Source: Novosphingobium sp.
GTDB taxonomy: Bacteria > Pseudomonadota > Alphaproteobacteria > Sphingomonadales > Sphingomonadaceae
NCBI GenBank assembly: GCA_013822005.1
Contig: PNJT01000008.1
Location: 1-34,298, forward strand
DNA length: 34,298 nt
Direction of reading: 5' to 3'
Shown here: positions 8,889 to 18,326 of the stretch, one piece after another
How positions within the stretch are numbered: the first letter of the stretch is position 1
How the letters are laid out: every line of letters starts with the position of its first letter
The notes under the pieces: model-generated
What the model was told of the DNA's origin: nothing
Seen by the model: the letters and a program-made list of their open reading frames with translations, nothing else
The model's database searches: none
Made by a program: the position numbers and the translations under genes

Positions 8889-10334
8889 TTATTTCTTGCG
8901 GGCGTTCGAAGGACCGGCAGGACCCTTGACGACCGGAGCGGCCTTGGGCTTGAACGCCAGCTTGGGGCTGGCCTTGACCTTGGCCTGGGCCATCATCTGG
9001 CCGCCGCGCGCCGGGCTGACCGAATAGGCGAAGCAGACCCCGCCGCGGCTCTTGACCGCCGAGCACAGCCCGCCGGCACCGCGGCCATCGAGGCCGGCTG
9101 CGGCAACGCGCCAGTAGCGCTTGCCCTTCACCGTGGCCTGGCTGATCGCCATCTTGAAATTGCGCAGTTCGGGGTTCTTCTTGGCGTAGTAACCCCAGGC
9201 GCGGCGAGCGCCCTGTTCGCTGGCGAACGAGCCGAGCTGGACGGCGTGGCTGCTGCCTTTACCGGCCACGCGGACGCTGGCCTGGCGCGGACGCAGACCC
9301 GGACGGTGCGCAACCGCCTTGGGCTTGGCCGGAACCACCGCGGCGGCAACGCGAACCGGGCGCTGCTTGGCCAGCGGCGCCGCTTCGGGCGAAACGGCGG
9401 GAAGCGGCTGGACCGTTTCGACATTGGCAAACTGCGAAGAGAAAGCCTCAGGCGTGGCTTCGGCCGGAGCCGCAGCGGGCGCATCGACCGGACGGTACTG
9501 GGCCAGCGCAGCGGCGCCTTCGCCGGTTGCGGGCAGTTCACCGGCAGGAACCGGGTTGCGCGCGGCACCGACTTCGGCGGCCAGCTGAACCTGATCGCCA
9601 TTGGCATTGAGCGCCAGCGCAGTGGGCTGACCCGGATCGGCGCGCATCGGCACCTTGAGCAGGCCCGCAACGCGCAGCTTCGAATCTTCGGGCTTGGCCT
9701 GCGCGGCCCAGCTTGACAGGCGCGCGTCGAGCTGATCGGCGGGAACGTCCTGCGCGGCCATCAGCCGGGCTTCGCGCCAGCGCCCGTCGAGCGCAAAGGC
9801 ATAGGCCAGGTTCTGGCGCAGCTTGGGCGACTTGTCGCCCGAACGCAGCGCATCGGTGAGGATCGCGGTGCCGCGCCCGGTTTCCCCGGCCAGCGCATAG
9901 GCCAGGCCCAGGTCGGACGCGGGAATGGCGTCGCGCCAGTCGTTGAGGATTCCGACGGCTTCGCCGTTGCGGCCCGCACCGACATAGGCGAGCGAGAGCG
10001 AGAGCGCGGTCTTGGTCGAATTGTCACCCAGCTTCATCGCATCGTTGAAAGTGGTGACCGCCGAGGTGAAGCGTCCGGCGCGCAAGTAAGCCTGGCCCAG
10101 CAGCGCACGATAGCTGGCTTCGCGCGGATTGGCCGCAACGATGCCTTCAGCCAGCACGATCGCCTTTTCGGCATCGCCCCTGGCCAGCGCCTTCTGCGCT
10201 TCGGCGGCGGTCTTGTCGGGCGTGTTCTTGGCCACGGCCCCGCTGCTGACCCCCGCGCCTGCGGCCAGCGCGATGGCGATGGCGCCAGCGACCCCGATTG
10301 GCAGGACAGAGCGAGTGATGCGCTTGCTATTCAT
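8889..10334 (-). CDS. TPR-repeat protein with C-terminal SPOR domain
   Basis: 481 aa; signal/TM N-terminus MNSKRITRSVLPIGVAGAIAIALAAGAG; TPR-like region; SPOR-like SSHAVQLGSFASEQGARRAWGYYAKKNPELRNFKMAISQATVKGKRYWRVAAAGLDGRGAGGLCSAVKSRGGVCF. Confidence 0.85.
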   Translation of the reverse strand: MNSKRITRSVLPIGVAGAIAIALAAGAGVSSGAVAKNTPDKTAAEAQKALARGDAEKAIVLAEGIVAANPREASYRALLGQAYLRAGRFTSAVTTFNDAMKLGDNSTKTALSLSLAYVGAGRNGEAVGILNDWRDAIPASDLGLAYALAGETGRGTAILTDALRSGDKSPKLRQNLAYAFALDGRWREARLMAAQDVPADQLDARLSSWAAQAKPEDSKLRVAGLLKVPMRADPGQPTALALNANGDQVQLAAEVGAARNPVPAGELPATGEGAAALAQYRPVDAPAAAPAEATPEAFSSQFANVETVQPLPAVSPEAAPLAKQRPVRVAAAVVPAKPKAVAHRPGLRPRQASVRVAGKGSSHAVQLGSFASEQGARRAWGYYAKKNPELRNFKMAISQATVKGKRYWRVAAAGLDGRGAGGLCSAVKSRGGVCFAYSVSPARGGQMMAQAKVKASPKLAFKPKAAPVVKGPAGPSNARKK

Positions 10335-10360
10335 GGGAAAACTCCCTTCCTCTCAGAAAC

Positions 10361-10798
10361 TCAATTGCGACGCTTGGCCACCTGGGCGGCCAGGTCGGAA
10401 ATATCGGGCAGGCTATCGAGCAGTTGGTCGAGCGCCTGGGTCACCAGTTGCTGGGCGCTGCGACCTTTGACGGTGCAGGCCAGCCGCAGCTTGAGATGGC
10501 GTTCGGCATCGACCCGCAGCGTAAAGGCCGCGCGGCGGCCATCGGCCAGCGCCGAGCGGCGCTCACTGGCGACCTGACGGGCAATCGCGCGTTGCTGGCG
10601 GACCACTTCGGGAACTCGCGCATCGGAATTGATCGGAACCACTTCGGCTTCGGGGGACTCGTGGCCCATGTCGTTCCAGCCGAGGTCTTCATGGCTGACC
10701 ATCACCGCGCTGGCCTGCGAGCGCATCGCCGGCTTGGCTCCGCCCTTGCGCGCCAGCAGCGCGGGATTGAGCGAAGCGAAAGGTTTGGAATCGGCCAT
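10361..10798 (-). CDS. hypothetical protein with ribbon-helix-helix-like C-terminus
   Basis: 145 aa; AAFTLRVDAERHLKLRLACTVKGRSAQQLVTQALDQLLDSLPDI resembles an RHH DNA-binding fold; directly downstream of a ParA-like gene. Confidence 0.65.
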   Translation of the reverse strand: MADSKPFASLNPALLARKGGAKPAMRSQASAVMVSHEDLGWNDMGHESPEAEVVPINSDARVPEVVRQQRAIARQVASERRSALADGRRAAFTLRVDAERHLKLRLACTVKGRSAQQLVTQALDQLLDSLPDISDLAAQVAKRRN

Positions 10799-10813
10799 GC
10801 CCGCGCGGCTCCC

Positions 10814-11533
10814 TTAAGAACCGGCGACCCGGCGGCCGAAGCCCCCGGCCGGGCGGTGGACGCCCTGGATCGAGGTCACTGCGGTCGGCGCGGCAAACAC
10901 GGTGCGACGGAAGTTCTTTTCCAGCCGGTCCGAAATGTAGTTCCACAGCGCGATGACTTCGGCGGCGCTGCGGCCATTGGGATCGACTTCCATCACCGTG
11001 CGCCCGTCGATCATCGACGCAGCGAAATCGGTACGGTGGTGCAGCGTGATCGGGGCAACGGTGCCGTGCTGCGACAGCGCAACCGCGGCTTCCGAAGTGA
11101 TCTTGGCCTTGGGGGTCGCGGCATTGACCACGAAGATCAGCGGCTTGCCTGCGCGCTCGCACAGATCGACCGTGGCGCCCACGGCGCGCAGATCGTGCGG
11201 GCTGGGACGGGTGGGAACAACAATCAGTTCGGCCACCGCGATCACCGACTGGATCGCCATGGTGATCGCCGGCGGGGTATCGATAACGGCCAGGCGGAAA
11301 CCCTGCTGGCGCAGCACCGCAAGGTCAGCGGCGAGCCGCGCGACGGTGGTCTGCGCAAAAGCGGGGAATTCATCGTCGCGTTCGTTCCACCAATCGGCCA
11401 GCGAGCCCTGGGGGTCGATGTCGATCAGCACGACCGGACCCGCGCCAGCGCGCTGGGCCTGCACGGCCAGGTGCCCGGACAAGGTAGTCTTGCCCGAACC
11501 GCCCTTCTGTGATGCCAATGCCAGTACGCGCAA
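10814..11533 (-). CDS. ParA/MinD-family P-loop ATPase
   Basis: Deviant Walker A SQKGGSGKTTLSGHLA, VLIDIDPQGSLADWW, VIDTPPA; likely TTG start giving MRVLALASQKGG. Confidence 0.88.
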   Translation of the reverse strand: MRVLALASQKGGSGKTTLSGHLAVQAQRAGAGPVVLIDIDPQGSLADWWNERDDEFPAFAQTTVARLAADLAVLRQQGFRLAVIDTPPAITMAIQSVIAVAELIVVPTRPSPHDLRAVGATVDLCERAGKPLIFVVNAATPKAKITSEAAVALSQHGTVAPITLHHRTDFAASMIDGRTVMEVDPNGRSAAEVIALWNYISDRLEKNFRRTVFAAPTAVTSIQGVHRPAGGFGRRVAGS

Positions 11534-11781
11534 TGCAATTCCCCCTAACCAGATGCAGGAGCCCATTTGGACTTGCCGTGGGGGATCGCAGATCGTTCCT
11601 AATTTTGAGTTAACGCCCGCGCTGCACTGCGGGGCGGAGGGCGGTCAGCGGGTGCATTAATCCGTTGCTAACGTGCCATTTACTATGTCAGTTAAGCATT
11701 GCAAACCGCTGGCAGGTCTGGCGCGGGCGGTTCCAATACCGCCCGGGCTTAATCCGCTGGCGTGGGGACAGGAATTTTTCA

Positions 11782-12885
11782 ATGGGCCGCAATTATTTGA
11801 TCGCCGCACTGGCGCTGGGTGCCGGAGTGATTCCTTCCGCACCCGCACGTGCCGATACCAGGGCCGGAGTCGATGCCTGGACCAAGGGCGACTATGCCGG
11901 CGCGGTCAAGGAATGGCAGGTGCAAGCCGCCAAGGGCGACGCCGATGCGCTGTTCAACCTGGGCCAGGCCTACAAGCTGGGCAAAGGCGTCAAACAGGAC
12001 CTGATCAAGGCCGAACAGCTATTCGCCCAGGCCGCAGCGATGGGCCATCTGCAGGCGGGTGACAACTACGGGCTGCTGCTGTTCCAGCGCGGCGACCGTC
12101 AGCGCGGCCTGCCCTATATCCGCGCCGCCGCCGATCGCGGCGATCCGCGCGCGCAGTACCTTTTGGGGGTGATGCATTTCAACGGCGAGCTGGTCCCCAA
12201 GGACTGGGTCCGGGCCTATGCGCTGGTCACCCTGGCGCAGCAGCAGGGCCTGCCGCAGGCAGCCGGAGCCATGGCCCAGATGGACCAGCACATCCCCTAT
12301 GGCGAGCGCCAGCAAGGCGTGCAGCTGGCCGCAGAGCTGGCCAGCCAGGCCGACGCCACCCGCGCGCGCCAGCTGGCGGCGGTCGATCTGGGGAGCCAGA
12401 TGCCCAATCCCGTTCCCGCGCCGGTCCGCGGCCCGGTCGTGGCCTCGGCCCAGAGTACGGCCCAGGCCGCGCAAGAGGCGAACCCGGTCTTTACCCGCCC
12501 CAACGACAGCTACGAAGCCACCCGCGCACGCCAGGCAGCGGCCAACCCGGTGCGCGTGCACCAGGGCCCGCCGCCGGGCGTGACCCCGCCCGCACCGCGC
12601 CCGGTTGCCGCTCAGCCGCCGCGCCCGGCTCCTGCGCCTGCGCCAATGCCCGCTGCTGGCGGCTCGTGGCGGATCCAGCTGGGCGCTTTCGGGGTTGCCG
12701 CCAATGCCGATGCGCTGTGGGCCAGGGTCAAGGGCCGTCCAGAAGTGGCCGGGCATCCGCGGCTCAACCTCAAGGCTGGCGCGGTGACCAAGCTGCAGGC
12801 CGGGAACTACAGCCAGGCCGCAGCCCAGGCCGCTTGCGCCCGGCTGAAGGCAGCGGGCTTTACCTGCGTTGCCGTGCCCAATTAA
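11782..12885 (+). CDS. SEL1-like repeat protein with C-terminal SPOR domain, exported
   Basis: MGRNYLIAALALGAGVIPSAPARA signal peptide; SEL1 repeats (ALFNLGQAYKLGKGVKQDLIKAEQLFAQAAAMGHLQAGDNYGLLL); SPOR-like SWRIQLGAFGVAANADALWARVKGR...CARLKAAGFTCVAVPN. Confidence 0.88.
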   Translation: MGRNYLIAALALGAGVIPSAPARADTRAGVDAWTKGDYAGAVKEWQVQAAKGDADALFNLGQAYKLGKGVKQDLIKAEQLFAQAAAMGHLQAGDNYGLLLFQRGDRQRGLPYIRAAADRGDPRAQYLLGVMHFNGELVPKDWVRAYALVTLAQQQGLPQAAGAMAQMDQHIPYGERQQGVQLAAELASQADATRARQLAAVDLGSQMPNPVPAPVRGPVVASAQSTAQAAQEANPVFTRPNDSYEATRARQAAANPVRVHQGPPPGVTPPAPRPVAAQPPRPAPAPAPMPAAGGSWRIQLGAFGVAANADALWARVKGRPEVAGHPRLNLKAGAVTKLQAGNYSQAAAQAACARLKAAGFTCVAVPN

Positions 12886-12888
12886 CGC

Positions 12889-14121
12889 GTGAGCGTTGAC
12901 GCCCCCGACCGGATCCGCACGCTCGACCTGATCCGCGGGGTGGCCGTTCTGGGCATCCTGACGATCAACATCGCCAGTTTCGCCGCGCCGGATTCGGCCG
13001 GCTTTTCGCCCAACCTGCCGCAGCCTGGCAGCACTGCCGACACTTGGTCCTTCGCATTCTCGCTGGTGTTCCTCGAAGGCAAGATGCGGGCGCTGTTCTC
13101 GATCCTGTTCGGAGCCAGCCTGCTGCTGCTTGTCGAGCGCCGCGAAGCGCAAGGCCGGGACGGGCATGGCCTGCAACTGCGTCGGCTGTGGTGGCTGGCG
13201 CTGATCGGCTGGCTGCACTTCGCGCTGCTGTGGGATGGCGACGTGCTGTTCATCTATGCGATCATCGGCTTCGCCCTGTTGTTGATGCACCGCACTCCGC
13301 CGGGGCAATTGCTGGGGATCGCGCTGGCGCTGTTCGCGCTGTGGCAGGCCTGGGGCGTGGTCCGCTGGATGCCCGCCGTCATAGCCGAACAACACGTCAT
13401 CGCCGGGACCGCCAGTCGCGCCGAGCGCAGTGTGTATTCCGCATTCGTTACCGAAGAGCGCCGCCAGGACCGCGCGGACGCCGCCGCCACGCTGTCGCCC
13501 TACAGCGCCGAAGTCGCCGCCCGGCTTGGCGATCGCCCGGCATATCCGCTGTTGCTGCTGATCTACATCTGGGGCGAGACGCTGACCTATGGAATGATCG
13601 GCATGGCGCTGCTCAAAAGCGGGTTCTTCGCCAGTGGCTGGCAGCGCCGCCGGACCGTGCTGCTCGCCGCAGCCGGAACCGCGCTGGGGCTGGCAGCCAC
13701 CACCGCATTCGCAGCCTGGGCGCACCCGCAGGGCTATCCCGAAATGGCGATGCGCATGGCCATCGGCTATGGCCTGGGTTTCGCGCACCTGCTCACCGCG
13801 CTGGGCTATGCCGCGCTGCTGGTGCTTTGCGCCCCGCGCCTGCTGGCCTCGCGGCTGGGCCAGCGGCTGGAAGCCGCGGGGCGAATGGCCTTTTCGAACT
13901 ATCTGGGCACCAGCCTGGCCATGACCGCGCTGTTCAGCGGCTGGGGCCTGGGCCTGTTCGGGCAGTACGGCACCGCCGCCTTGTGGCTGTTCGTCTTCCT
14001 GGGCTGGGCGCTGATGCTGGGCTGGAGCCAGCCCTGGCTGACGCGATACAGGCAGGGCCCGCTCGAATGGCTGTGGCGCAGCCTGACCGAGTGGCAACTG
14101 TTGCCAAATCGCATGCGCTGA
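12889..14121 (+). CDS. DUF418 family multispanning membrane protein
   Basis: GTG start; MSVDAPDRIRTLDLIRGVAVLGILTINIASFAAP...; several hydrophobic segments; C-terminal GRMAFSNYLGTSLAMTALFSGWGLGLFG. Confidence 0.88.
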   Translation: MSVDAPDRIRTLDLIRGVAVLGILTINIASFAAPDSAGFSPNLPQPGSTADTWSFAFSLVFLEGKMRALFSILFGASLLLLVERREAQGRDGHGLQLRRLWWLALIGWLHFALLWDGDVLFIYAIIGFALLLMHRTPPGQLLGIALALFALWQAWGVVRWMPAVIAEQHVIAGTASRAERSVYSAFVTEERRQDRADAAATLSPYSAEVAARLGDRPAYPLLLLIYIWGETLTYGMIGMALLKSGFFASGWQRRRTVLLAAAGTALGLAATTAFAAWAHPQGYPEMAMRMAIGYGLGFAHLLTALGYAALLVLCAPRLLASRLGQRLEAAGRMAFSNYLGTSLAMTALFSGWGLGLFGQYGTAALWLFVFLGWALMLGWSQPWLTRYRQGPLEWLWRSLTEWQLLPNRMR

Positions 14122-14189
14122 TTGCGCCCGCATTCATCTGCGATTAAGGCCCTGGACCGGATCAGACCCGGAGCAATAAAGGGCCCCCC

Positions 14190-16478
14190 ATGACCATTTC
14201 CAAGACTATCCGTTCGCGCAAGCTCTCTTTCGCCATGAAACCGCTGGCTGCCTCATTGGCGGTGGGTCTGGCCGCCTTCGCCTCACCGGCCATGGCCGCC
14301 TGCACCGCGGTCGGCCTGGTGGTGACCTGCACCGGGACTTCGGGGCCCTATGCCAATGGCAGCTCGGGCGTTACGGTCGATGCCCAGGCGGGCGGCACGG
14401 TGACCGGGCCGATGACCATCGGCAGCACCGCAACGGTTACCAACTCGGGCACTTTCAACGGCGCGGCCGGCAGCGCGGCCCTGACCGTGGGAGCGAACAG
14501 CAATGTCACCAACGCGGCCGGGGCCTCGCTGGTCCAGTCCGGGACCACTGCAGGTTCGGAAGGCGTGGTGCTGGGCGATTTCTCGACCCTGACCAACAAC
14601 GGCACGCTGACCGCCACGGCCGGCTTCAATGTCGCGCGCTTCGGGGTTGGCGGCACTTTCATCAACAATGCCAGCGCGCCTGCCGCGGTGACCGGCAATG
14701 TTGCGTTCGGACCCAGCATCGGGGCCAATGTCTCGACCTTCACTAACAACAACACCGCGTTCGGCTTTTCTGGCAATGTTACTGCCAGCGGCAATCTGAA
14801 CCTGACCAATGCGGGCCGCTTTACCGGCAACATCAGCCAGCTGGCCGCAACCGGCACGGTCAACATCAACAACACCGCCGCCGGGACTTTCACCGGGCTG
14901 ATCAACACCGGGGATTCGACCGTGGTGACCAACAATGGCAACATGACGATCACCGGGCTGTCGGCGATCGCCTCGTTCTCGTCGGTCGGCACCTCGTTCA
15001 CCAACAACAACCGGCTCAACATCGGCACCGCCACGGCACCGACCCTGCTGACCGTCAATGGCAACTACATCCAGTCGGGCACCGGCATCCTGGGCCTGAC
15101 GGTTCGCGCGCAGACCACCACCGGTCCGGTTGGCGGCGGCACCTACAGCCAGCTGCGCGCAACCGGCACGGCCAATCTGGCCGGTACCCTGGCGCTGACC
15201 GTGGCCCCCGGATACTACCCCACCAACACGCTCTACAACGTGGTGGTCGGCGATCAGGGTGTGACCGGCAGCTTCAGCACGATCACCGGCAATGTGCTGA
15301 CTTTCGTCACTTTCACGCCGGTCGGGATCGTGACGCTGGCCGGCACCCAGCAGGCCTTCCAGCTGAGGGTTGACCGCACCACGACCTATGCCGCCGGGCT
15401 CGGTTCGGGCGCGACGCCCAACCAGCTGGCGGTTGCCGCGGGCTTCCAGCCGCTGGTCGCTTATGCCGACACGCGCCTGACCACCGATTCCGCCGCGCTG
15501 GTCGGCTCGGTCGATATCCTCACCGCGGCCCAGGCAGCGACTTTCTTCGATTCGGTCAGCCCGGCAGGCTACCTCGCCTATGCCAATTCGATGCGCGACC
15601 ATGCCAGCCTGTTCCAGCGCCAGGTTTCGGCCCGCATGTACGATCACAACAGCGACCAGGCCCAGAAGGGCTGGTGGCTGAACTTCGGAATGCGCGCGCG
15701 GGGCGGCAACGTGACCGGGACCGACAAGACCAGGGTCACCGGTTTCAATTTCGCCGGCGGCTATGACTTCTCCAGACCGAACTATGTGATCGGCCTGACC
15801 GGGGGCTATTCGAGGGGCACGCTGAAGTATGGCCCGGGCACCATGCAAGGCAGCGACAGCGCCTACCAGCTGGGTGCCTATGCCCAGTATTCGATGGGCC
15901 CGCTGTTTATCGGCGCAATCGTCGGTTACCAGTTCGGCAAGATCAAGGCGACCAAGACCAGCACCGCGGGCACCGCTGTGCGCGTCTCTTCGGCCAATGC
16001 GAACAGCAAGCTGCTGACCGCCAGCGGGCGGATCGGGGCCGATCTCGATGCCGGGCCGATCACCCTGCGGCCTTTCGTGGGGGTTGAATACCACAAGGGC
16101 TCGATCGACGGCTTCACCGAAACCGGCGCGGGCGCGGCCAACCTGATCGTCGGCAAGATCAACGCCGACCGCACCGACCTCCTGGCCGGTGCCACCTTGA
16201 CCCGCAGCGAAGGCCGCTGGCGACCTTACGTCAAGGGGACCTACCGCAGCATGATCGGCACCGGACCCAGCAATCGCGTGACCGCAGCCTTCATCGACAT
16301 CCCGACCTCGACCTTCACGGTCACCGGGCGCGGCGCAGGCAAGACGCAGTTCGACGTCGATGCCGGGCTCAACTGGGTCTCGGACGACGAAGGCGGGCTG
16401 TTCCTCGCCTACCAGGGTTCTTACCGCGACGATTACACCAGCCACGGCGTGGTCGCGGGGATCCGGCTGATGTTCTGA
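14190..16478 (+). CDS. autotransporter with C-terminal outer-membrane beta-barrel
   Basis: 762 aa; signal peptide LAASLAVGLAAFASPAMA; Asn/Thr/Gly-rich beta-helical passenger; barrel from about RQVSARMYDHNSDQAQKGWWLNFGMRARGG to terminal GIRLMF. Confidence 0.9.
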   Translation: MTISKTIRSRKLSFAMKPLAASLAVGLAAFASPAMAACTAVGLVVTCTGTSGPYANGSSGVTVDAQAGGTVTGPMTIGSTATVTNSGTFNGAAGSAALTVGANSNVTNAAGASLVQSGTTAGSEGVVLGDFSTLTNNGTLTATAGFNVARFGVGGTFINNASAPAAVTGNVAFGPSIGANVSTFTNNNTAFGFSGNVTASGNLNLTNAGRFTGNISQLAATGTVNINNTAAGTFTGLINTGDSTVVTNNGNMTITGLSAIASFSSVGTSFTNNNRLNIGTATAPTLLTVNGNYIQSGTGILGLTVRAQTTTGPVGGGTYSQLRATGTANLAGTLALTVAPGYYPTNTLYNVVVGDQGVTGSFSTITGNVLTFVTFTPVGIVTLAGTQQAFQLRVDRTTTYAAGLGSGATPNQLAVAAGFQPLVAYADTRLTTDSAALVGSVDILTAAQAATFFDSVSPAGYLAYANSMRDHASLFQRQVSARMYDHNSDQAQKGWWLNFGMRARGGNVTGTDKTRVTGFNFAGGYDFSRPNYVIGLTGGYSRGTLKYGPGTMQGSDSAYQLGAYAQYSMGPLFIGAIVGYQFGKIKATKTSTAGTAVRVSSANANSKLLTASGRIGADLDAGPITLRPFVGVEYHKGSIDGFTETGAGAANLIVGKINADRTDLLAGATLTRSEGRWRPYVKGTYRSMIGTGPSNRVTAAFIDIPTSTFTVTGRGAGKTQFDVDAGLNWVSDDEGGLFLAYQGSYRDDYTSHGVVAGIRLMF

Positions 16479-16499
16479 TCCGGGCCTTCACGGCAAACG

Positions 16500-16532
16500 A
16501 AAAGGGGCGCGGCGAGAGCTGCGCCCCTTTTT
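16500..16532 (+). terminator. rho-independent terminator
   Basis: AAAAGGGGCGC-ggcgagagct-GCGCCCCTTTTT immediately after the autotransporter stop. Confidence 0.85.
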
Positions 16533-16588
16533 GTTGGGTCAGCGAACCAGAGCAACTTGGGCAAAACCTGACCCAAATTCCGTCCATG

Positions 16589-16671
16589 CTGAGCTTGTCG
16601 AAGCACTGCCCTTTTCTTCGTGCCTCGCCCGCAACCGCTTGAAGAAAAGAGCCATCCTTCGACAAGCTCAG
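16589..16671. repeat. REP-like inverted repeat (CTGAGCTTGTCGAAG type)
   Basis: Outer arms CTGAGCTTGTCGAAG (16589-16603) and CTTCGACAAGCTCAG (16657-16671), perfect; inner arms CTTTTCTTC (16611-16619) and GAAGAAAAG (16641-16649). Confidence 0.85.
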
Positions 16672-16692
16672 GATAGTCGGCGCAGGCTGATT

Positions 16693-16783
16693 CCCCCCTC
16701 CCCTGTGGGGAGGGGTTGGGGGTGGGGGTTCCATGCTGGCGTTTTACCCCCAACCCAACCCTTCCCCACCGGGGAAGGGCTTC
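16693..16783. repeat. palindromic repeat of CCTCCCC/GGGGAGG type
   Basis: cccccctcccctgtggggaggggttgggggtgggggttcc ... acccccaacccaacccttccccaccggggaagggcttc, imperfect long inverted repeat related to the element at 27863-27954. Confidence 0.75.
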
Positions 16784-16809
16784 TTGGCCACACCAAATCG
16801 GGAATGGCT

Positions 16810-18210
16810 TCAGTTCTTGAACGGGTTCTTCGGGCTGCGCAGGGTCAGCCGCACCGGCACTGCGTCAAAGCCCAGGTCGCGGCGCAGCGAGTTGACCAGG
16901 TAACGCTGGTAGCTGGTCGGCAGGTCGTCCAGCCGGGTCCCGAACAGCACGAAGCCGGGCGGGCGCGTCTTGGCCTGGGTGATATAGCGCAGCTTGATCC
17001 GCTTGCCGCCGGGCGCGGGCGGCGGATTCTTTTCTAGCGCTTCTTCGAACCAGCGGTTGAGCAGGCCAGTCGGCACCCGCTTGGACCAGGCCGCGCGGAT
17101 TTCGAAAGCGACCTTGAGCAGCGTGTCGAGGCCCTTGCCGGTCCGTGCCGAAACCGTGAGCACCGGCAGTCCCTTGACCTGGCTGAGGCCATCTTCCAGC
17201 GCGCCCTTGATCCCGTTGAACAGGGTCGAGGCATCCTCGGCGGCGTCTTTGCCCGCGACGTCCCACTTGTTGATCGCGATCATCAGCGCCCGGCCCTCTT
17301 CGAGCACCATCGAGGCGATCTTGAGGTCCTGGTGCTCCAGGCCTCTGGTGGCATCGAGCAACAAGACCACCACTTCGGCGAAATCGACCGCGTGGCGGGC
17401 ATCGGCCACCGCCAGCTTTTCCAGCTTGTCGGTGACTTGCGCCTTCTTGCGCATCCCCGCAGTGTCGATCAGCCGCACGGGGCGCACATCACCGTTGTCG
17501 GGATCGGTCCATTCCCAATCGATCGCAATCGAATCGCGGGTGATCCCGGCTTCGGGTCCGGTCAGCAGCCGGTCTTCCTTCAGCAGGGCATTGATCAGCG
17601 TCGACTTACCGGCATTGGGCCGCCCGACGATCGCCAGCTTGAGCGGCGCCGCATTCAGCGCCTCTTCGTCTTCTTCGTCGAACGGTTCAAACTCTTCCGC
17701 TTCGGGCTGCTTGTCTTCAAGCAGCGGCAGCAGCGCTTCGAACAGATCGGCCATGCCGGTGCCATGTTCTGCGGAAAACGGAATCGGTTCGCCCAGCCCC
17801 AGCGCGAAGCTTTCGTAGACCCCGTGATCGCCTGATTTGCCTTCAGCCTTGTTGGCGATCAGCACCACCGGAACGCTCGATTCGCGCAAGTAACGGCCGA
17901 TCTCTTCATCGAGCGGAGTGAGGCCCGCGCGGGAATCGATCACGAACAGCGCGACGTCTGCGCCAACCAGCGAAGCTTCGGTCTGCTGGCGCATCCGCCC
18001 GGGCAGGCTGCCGGGATCTTCGTCCTCCCACCCGGCGGTATCGACGATCTGGAAATCGAGCCCCAACAGGTGCGCCTCGCCAAAGCGGCGGTCGCGGGTC
18101 ACCCCGGGCTGGTCATCGACCAGCGCCAGTTTCTTGCCCACCAGCCGGTTCCACAGCGTGGACTTGCCGACATTGGGGCGACCGATAATGATAACCTGCG
18201 GGAGCGCCAT
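16810..18210 (-). CDS. der: ribosome biogenesis GTPase Der (EngA)
   Basis: Two GTPase domains: MALPQVIIIGRPNVGKSTLWNRLVGKK and KLAIVGRPNAGKSTLINALLKEDRLLTGPEAGITRDSIAIDW; C-terminal KH-like domain. Confidence 0.97.
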   Translation of the reverse strand: MALPQVIIIGRPNVGKSTLWNRLVGKKLALVDDQPGVTRDRRFGEAHLLGLDFQIVDTAGWEDEDPGSLPGRMRQQTEASLVGADVALFVIDSRAGLTPLDEEIGRYLRESSVPVVLIANKAEGKSGDHGVYESFALGLGEPIPFSAEHGTGMADLFEALLPLLEDKQPEAEEFEPFDEEDEEALNAAPLKLAIVGRPNAGKSTLINALLKEDRLLTGPEAGITRDSIAIDWEWTDPDNGDVRPVRLIDTAGMRKKAQVTDKLEKLAVADARHAVDFAEVVVLLLDATRGLEHQDLKIASMVLEEGRALMIAINKWDVAGKDAAEDASTLFNGIKGALEDGLSQVKGLPVLTVSARTGKGLDTLLKVAFEIRAAWSKRVPTGLLNRWFEEALEKNPPPAPGGKRIKLRYITQAKTRPPGFVLFGTRLDDLPTSYQRYLVNSLRRDLGFDAVPVRLTLRSPKNPFKN

Positions 18211-18326
18211 GAGCGCGCCTGTGCGCCGGGCGGCAATTTTTTGCAAGGCGAACGGCAATTGGTTGCCGCGCCGTTAACCAAACCGCGCAGCCTCGCCCTA
18301 ACCACCTATCCCTATGTGCTGGGACC

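Noticed and set aside
12019-14133. 704-aa minus-strand ORF spanning the SEL1-SPOR and DUF418 genes
   Set aside because: Crosses two real opposite-strand genes; low-complexity Gln/Arg/Gly composition
14283-16445. 720-aa minus-strand ORF opposite the first autotransporter
   Set aside because: Long open antisense frame is a codon-bias artefact; composition rich in Arg/Gly/Ala/Asp with no recognisable fold
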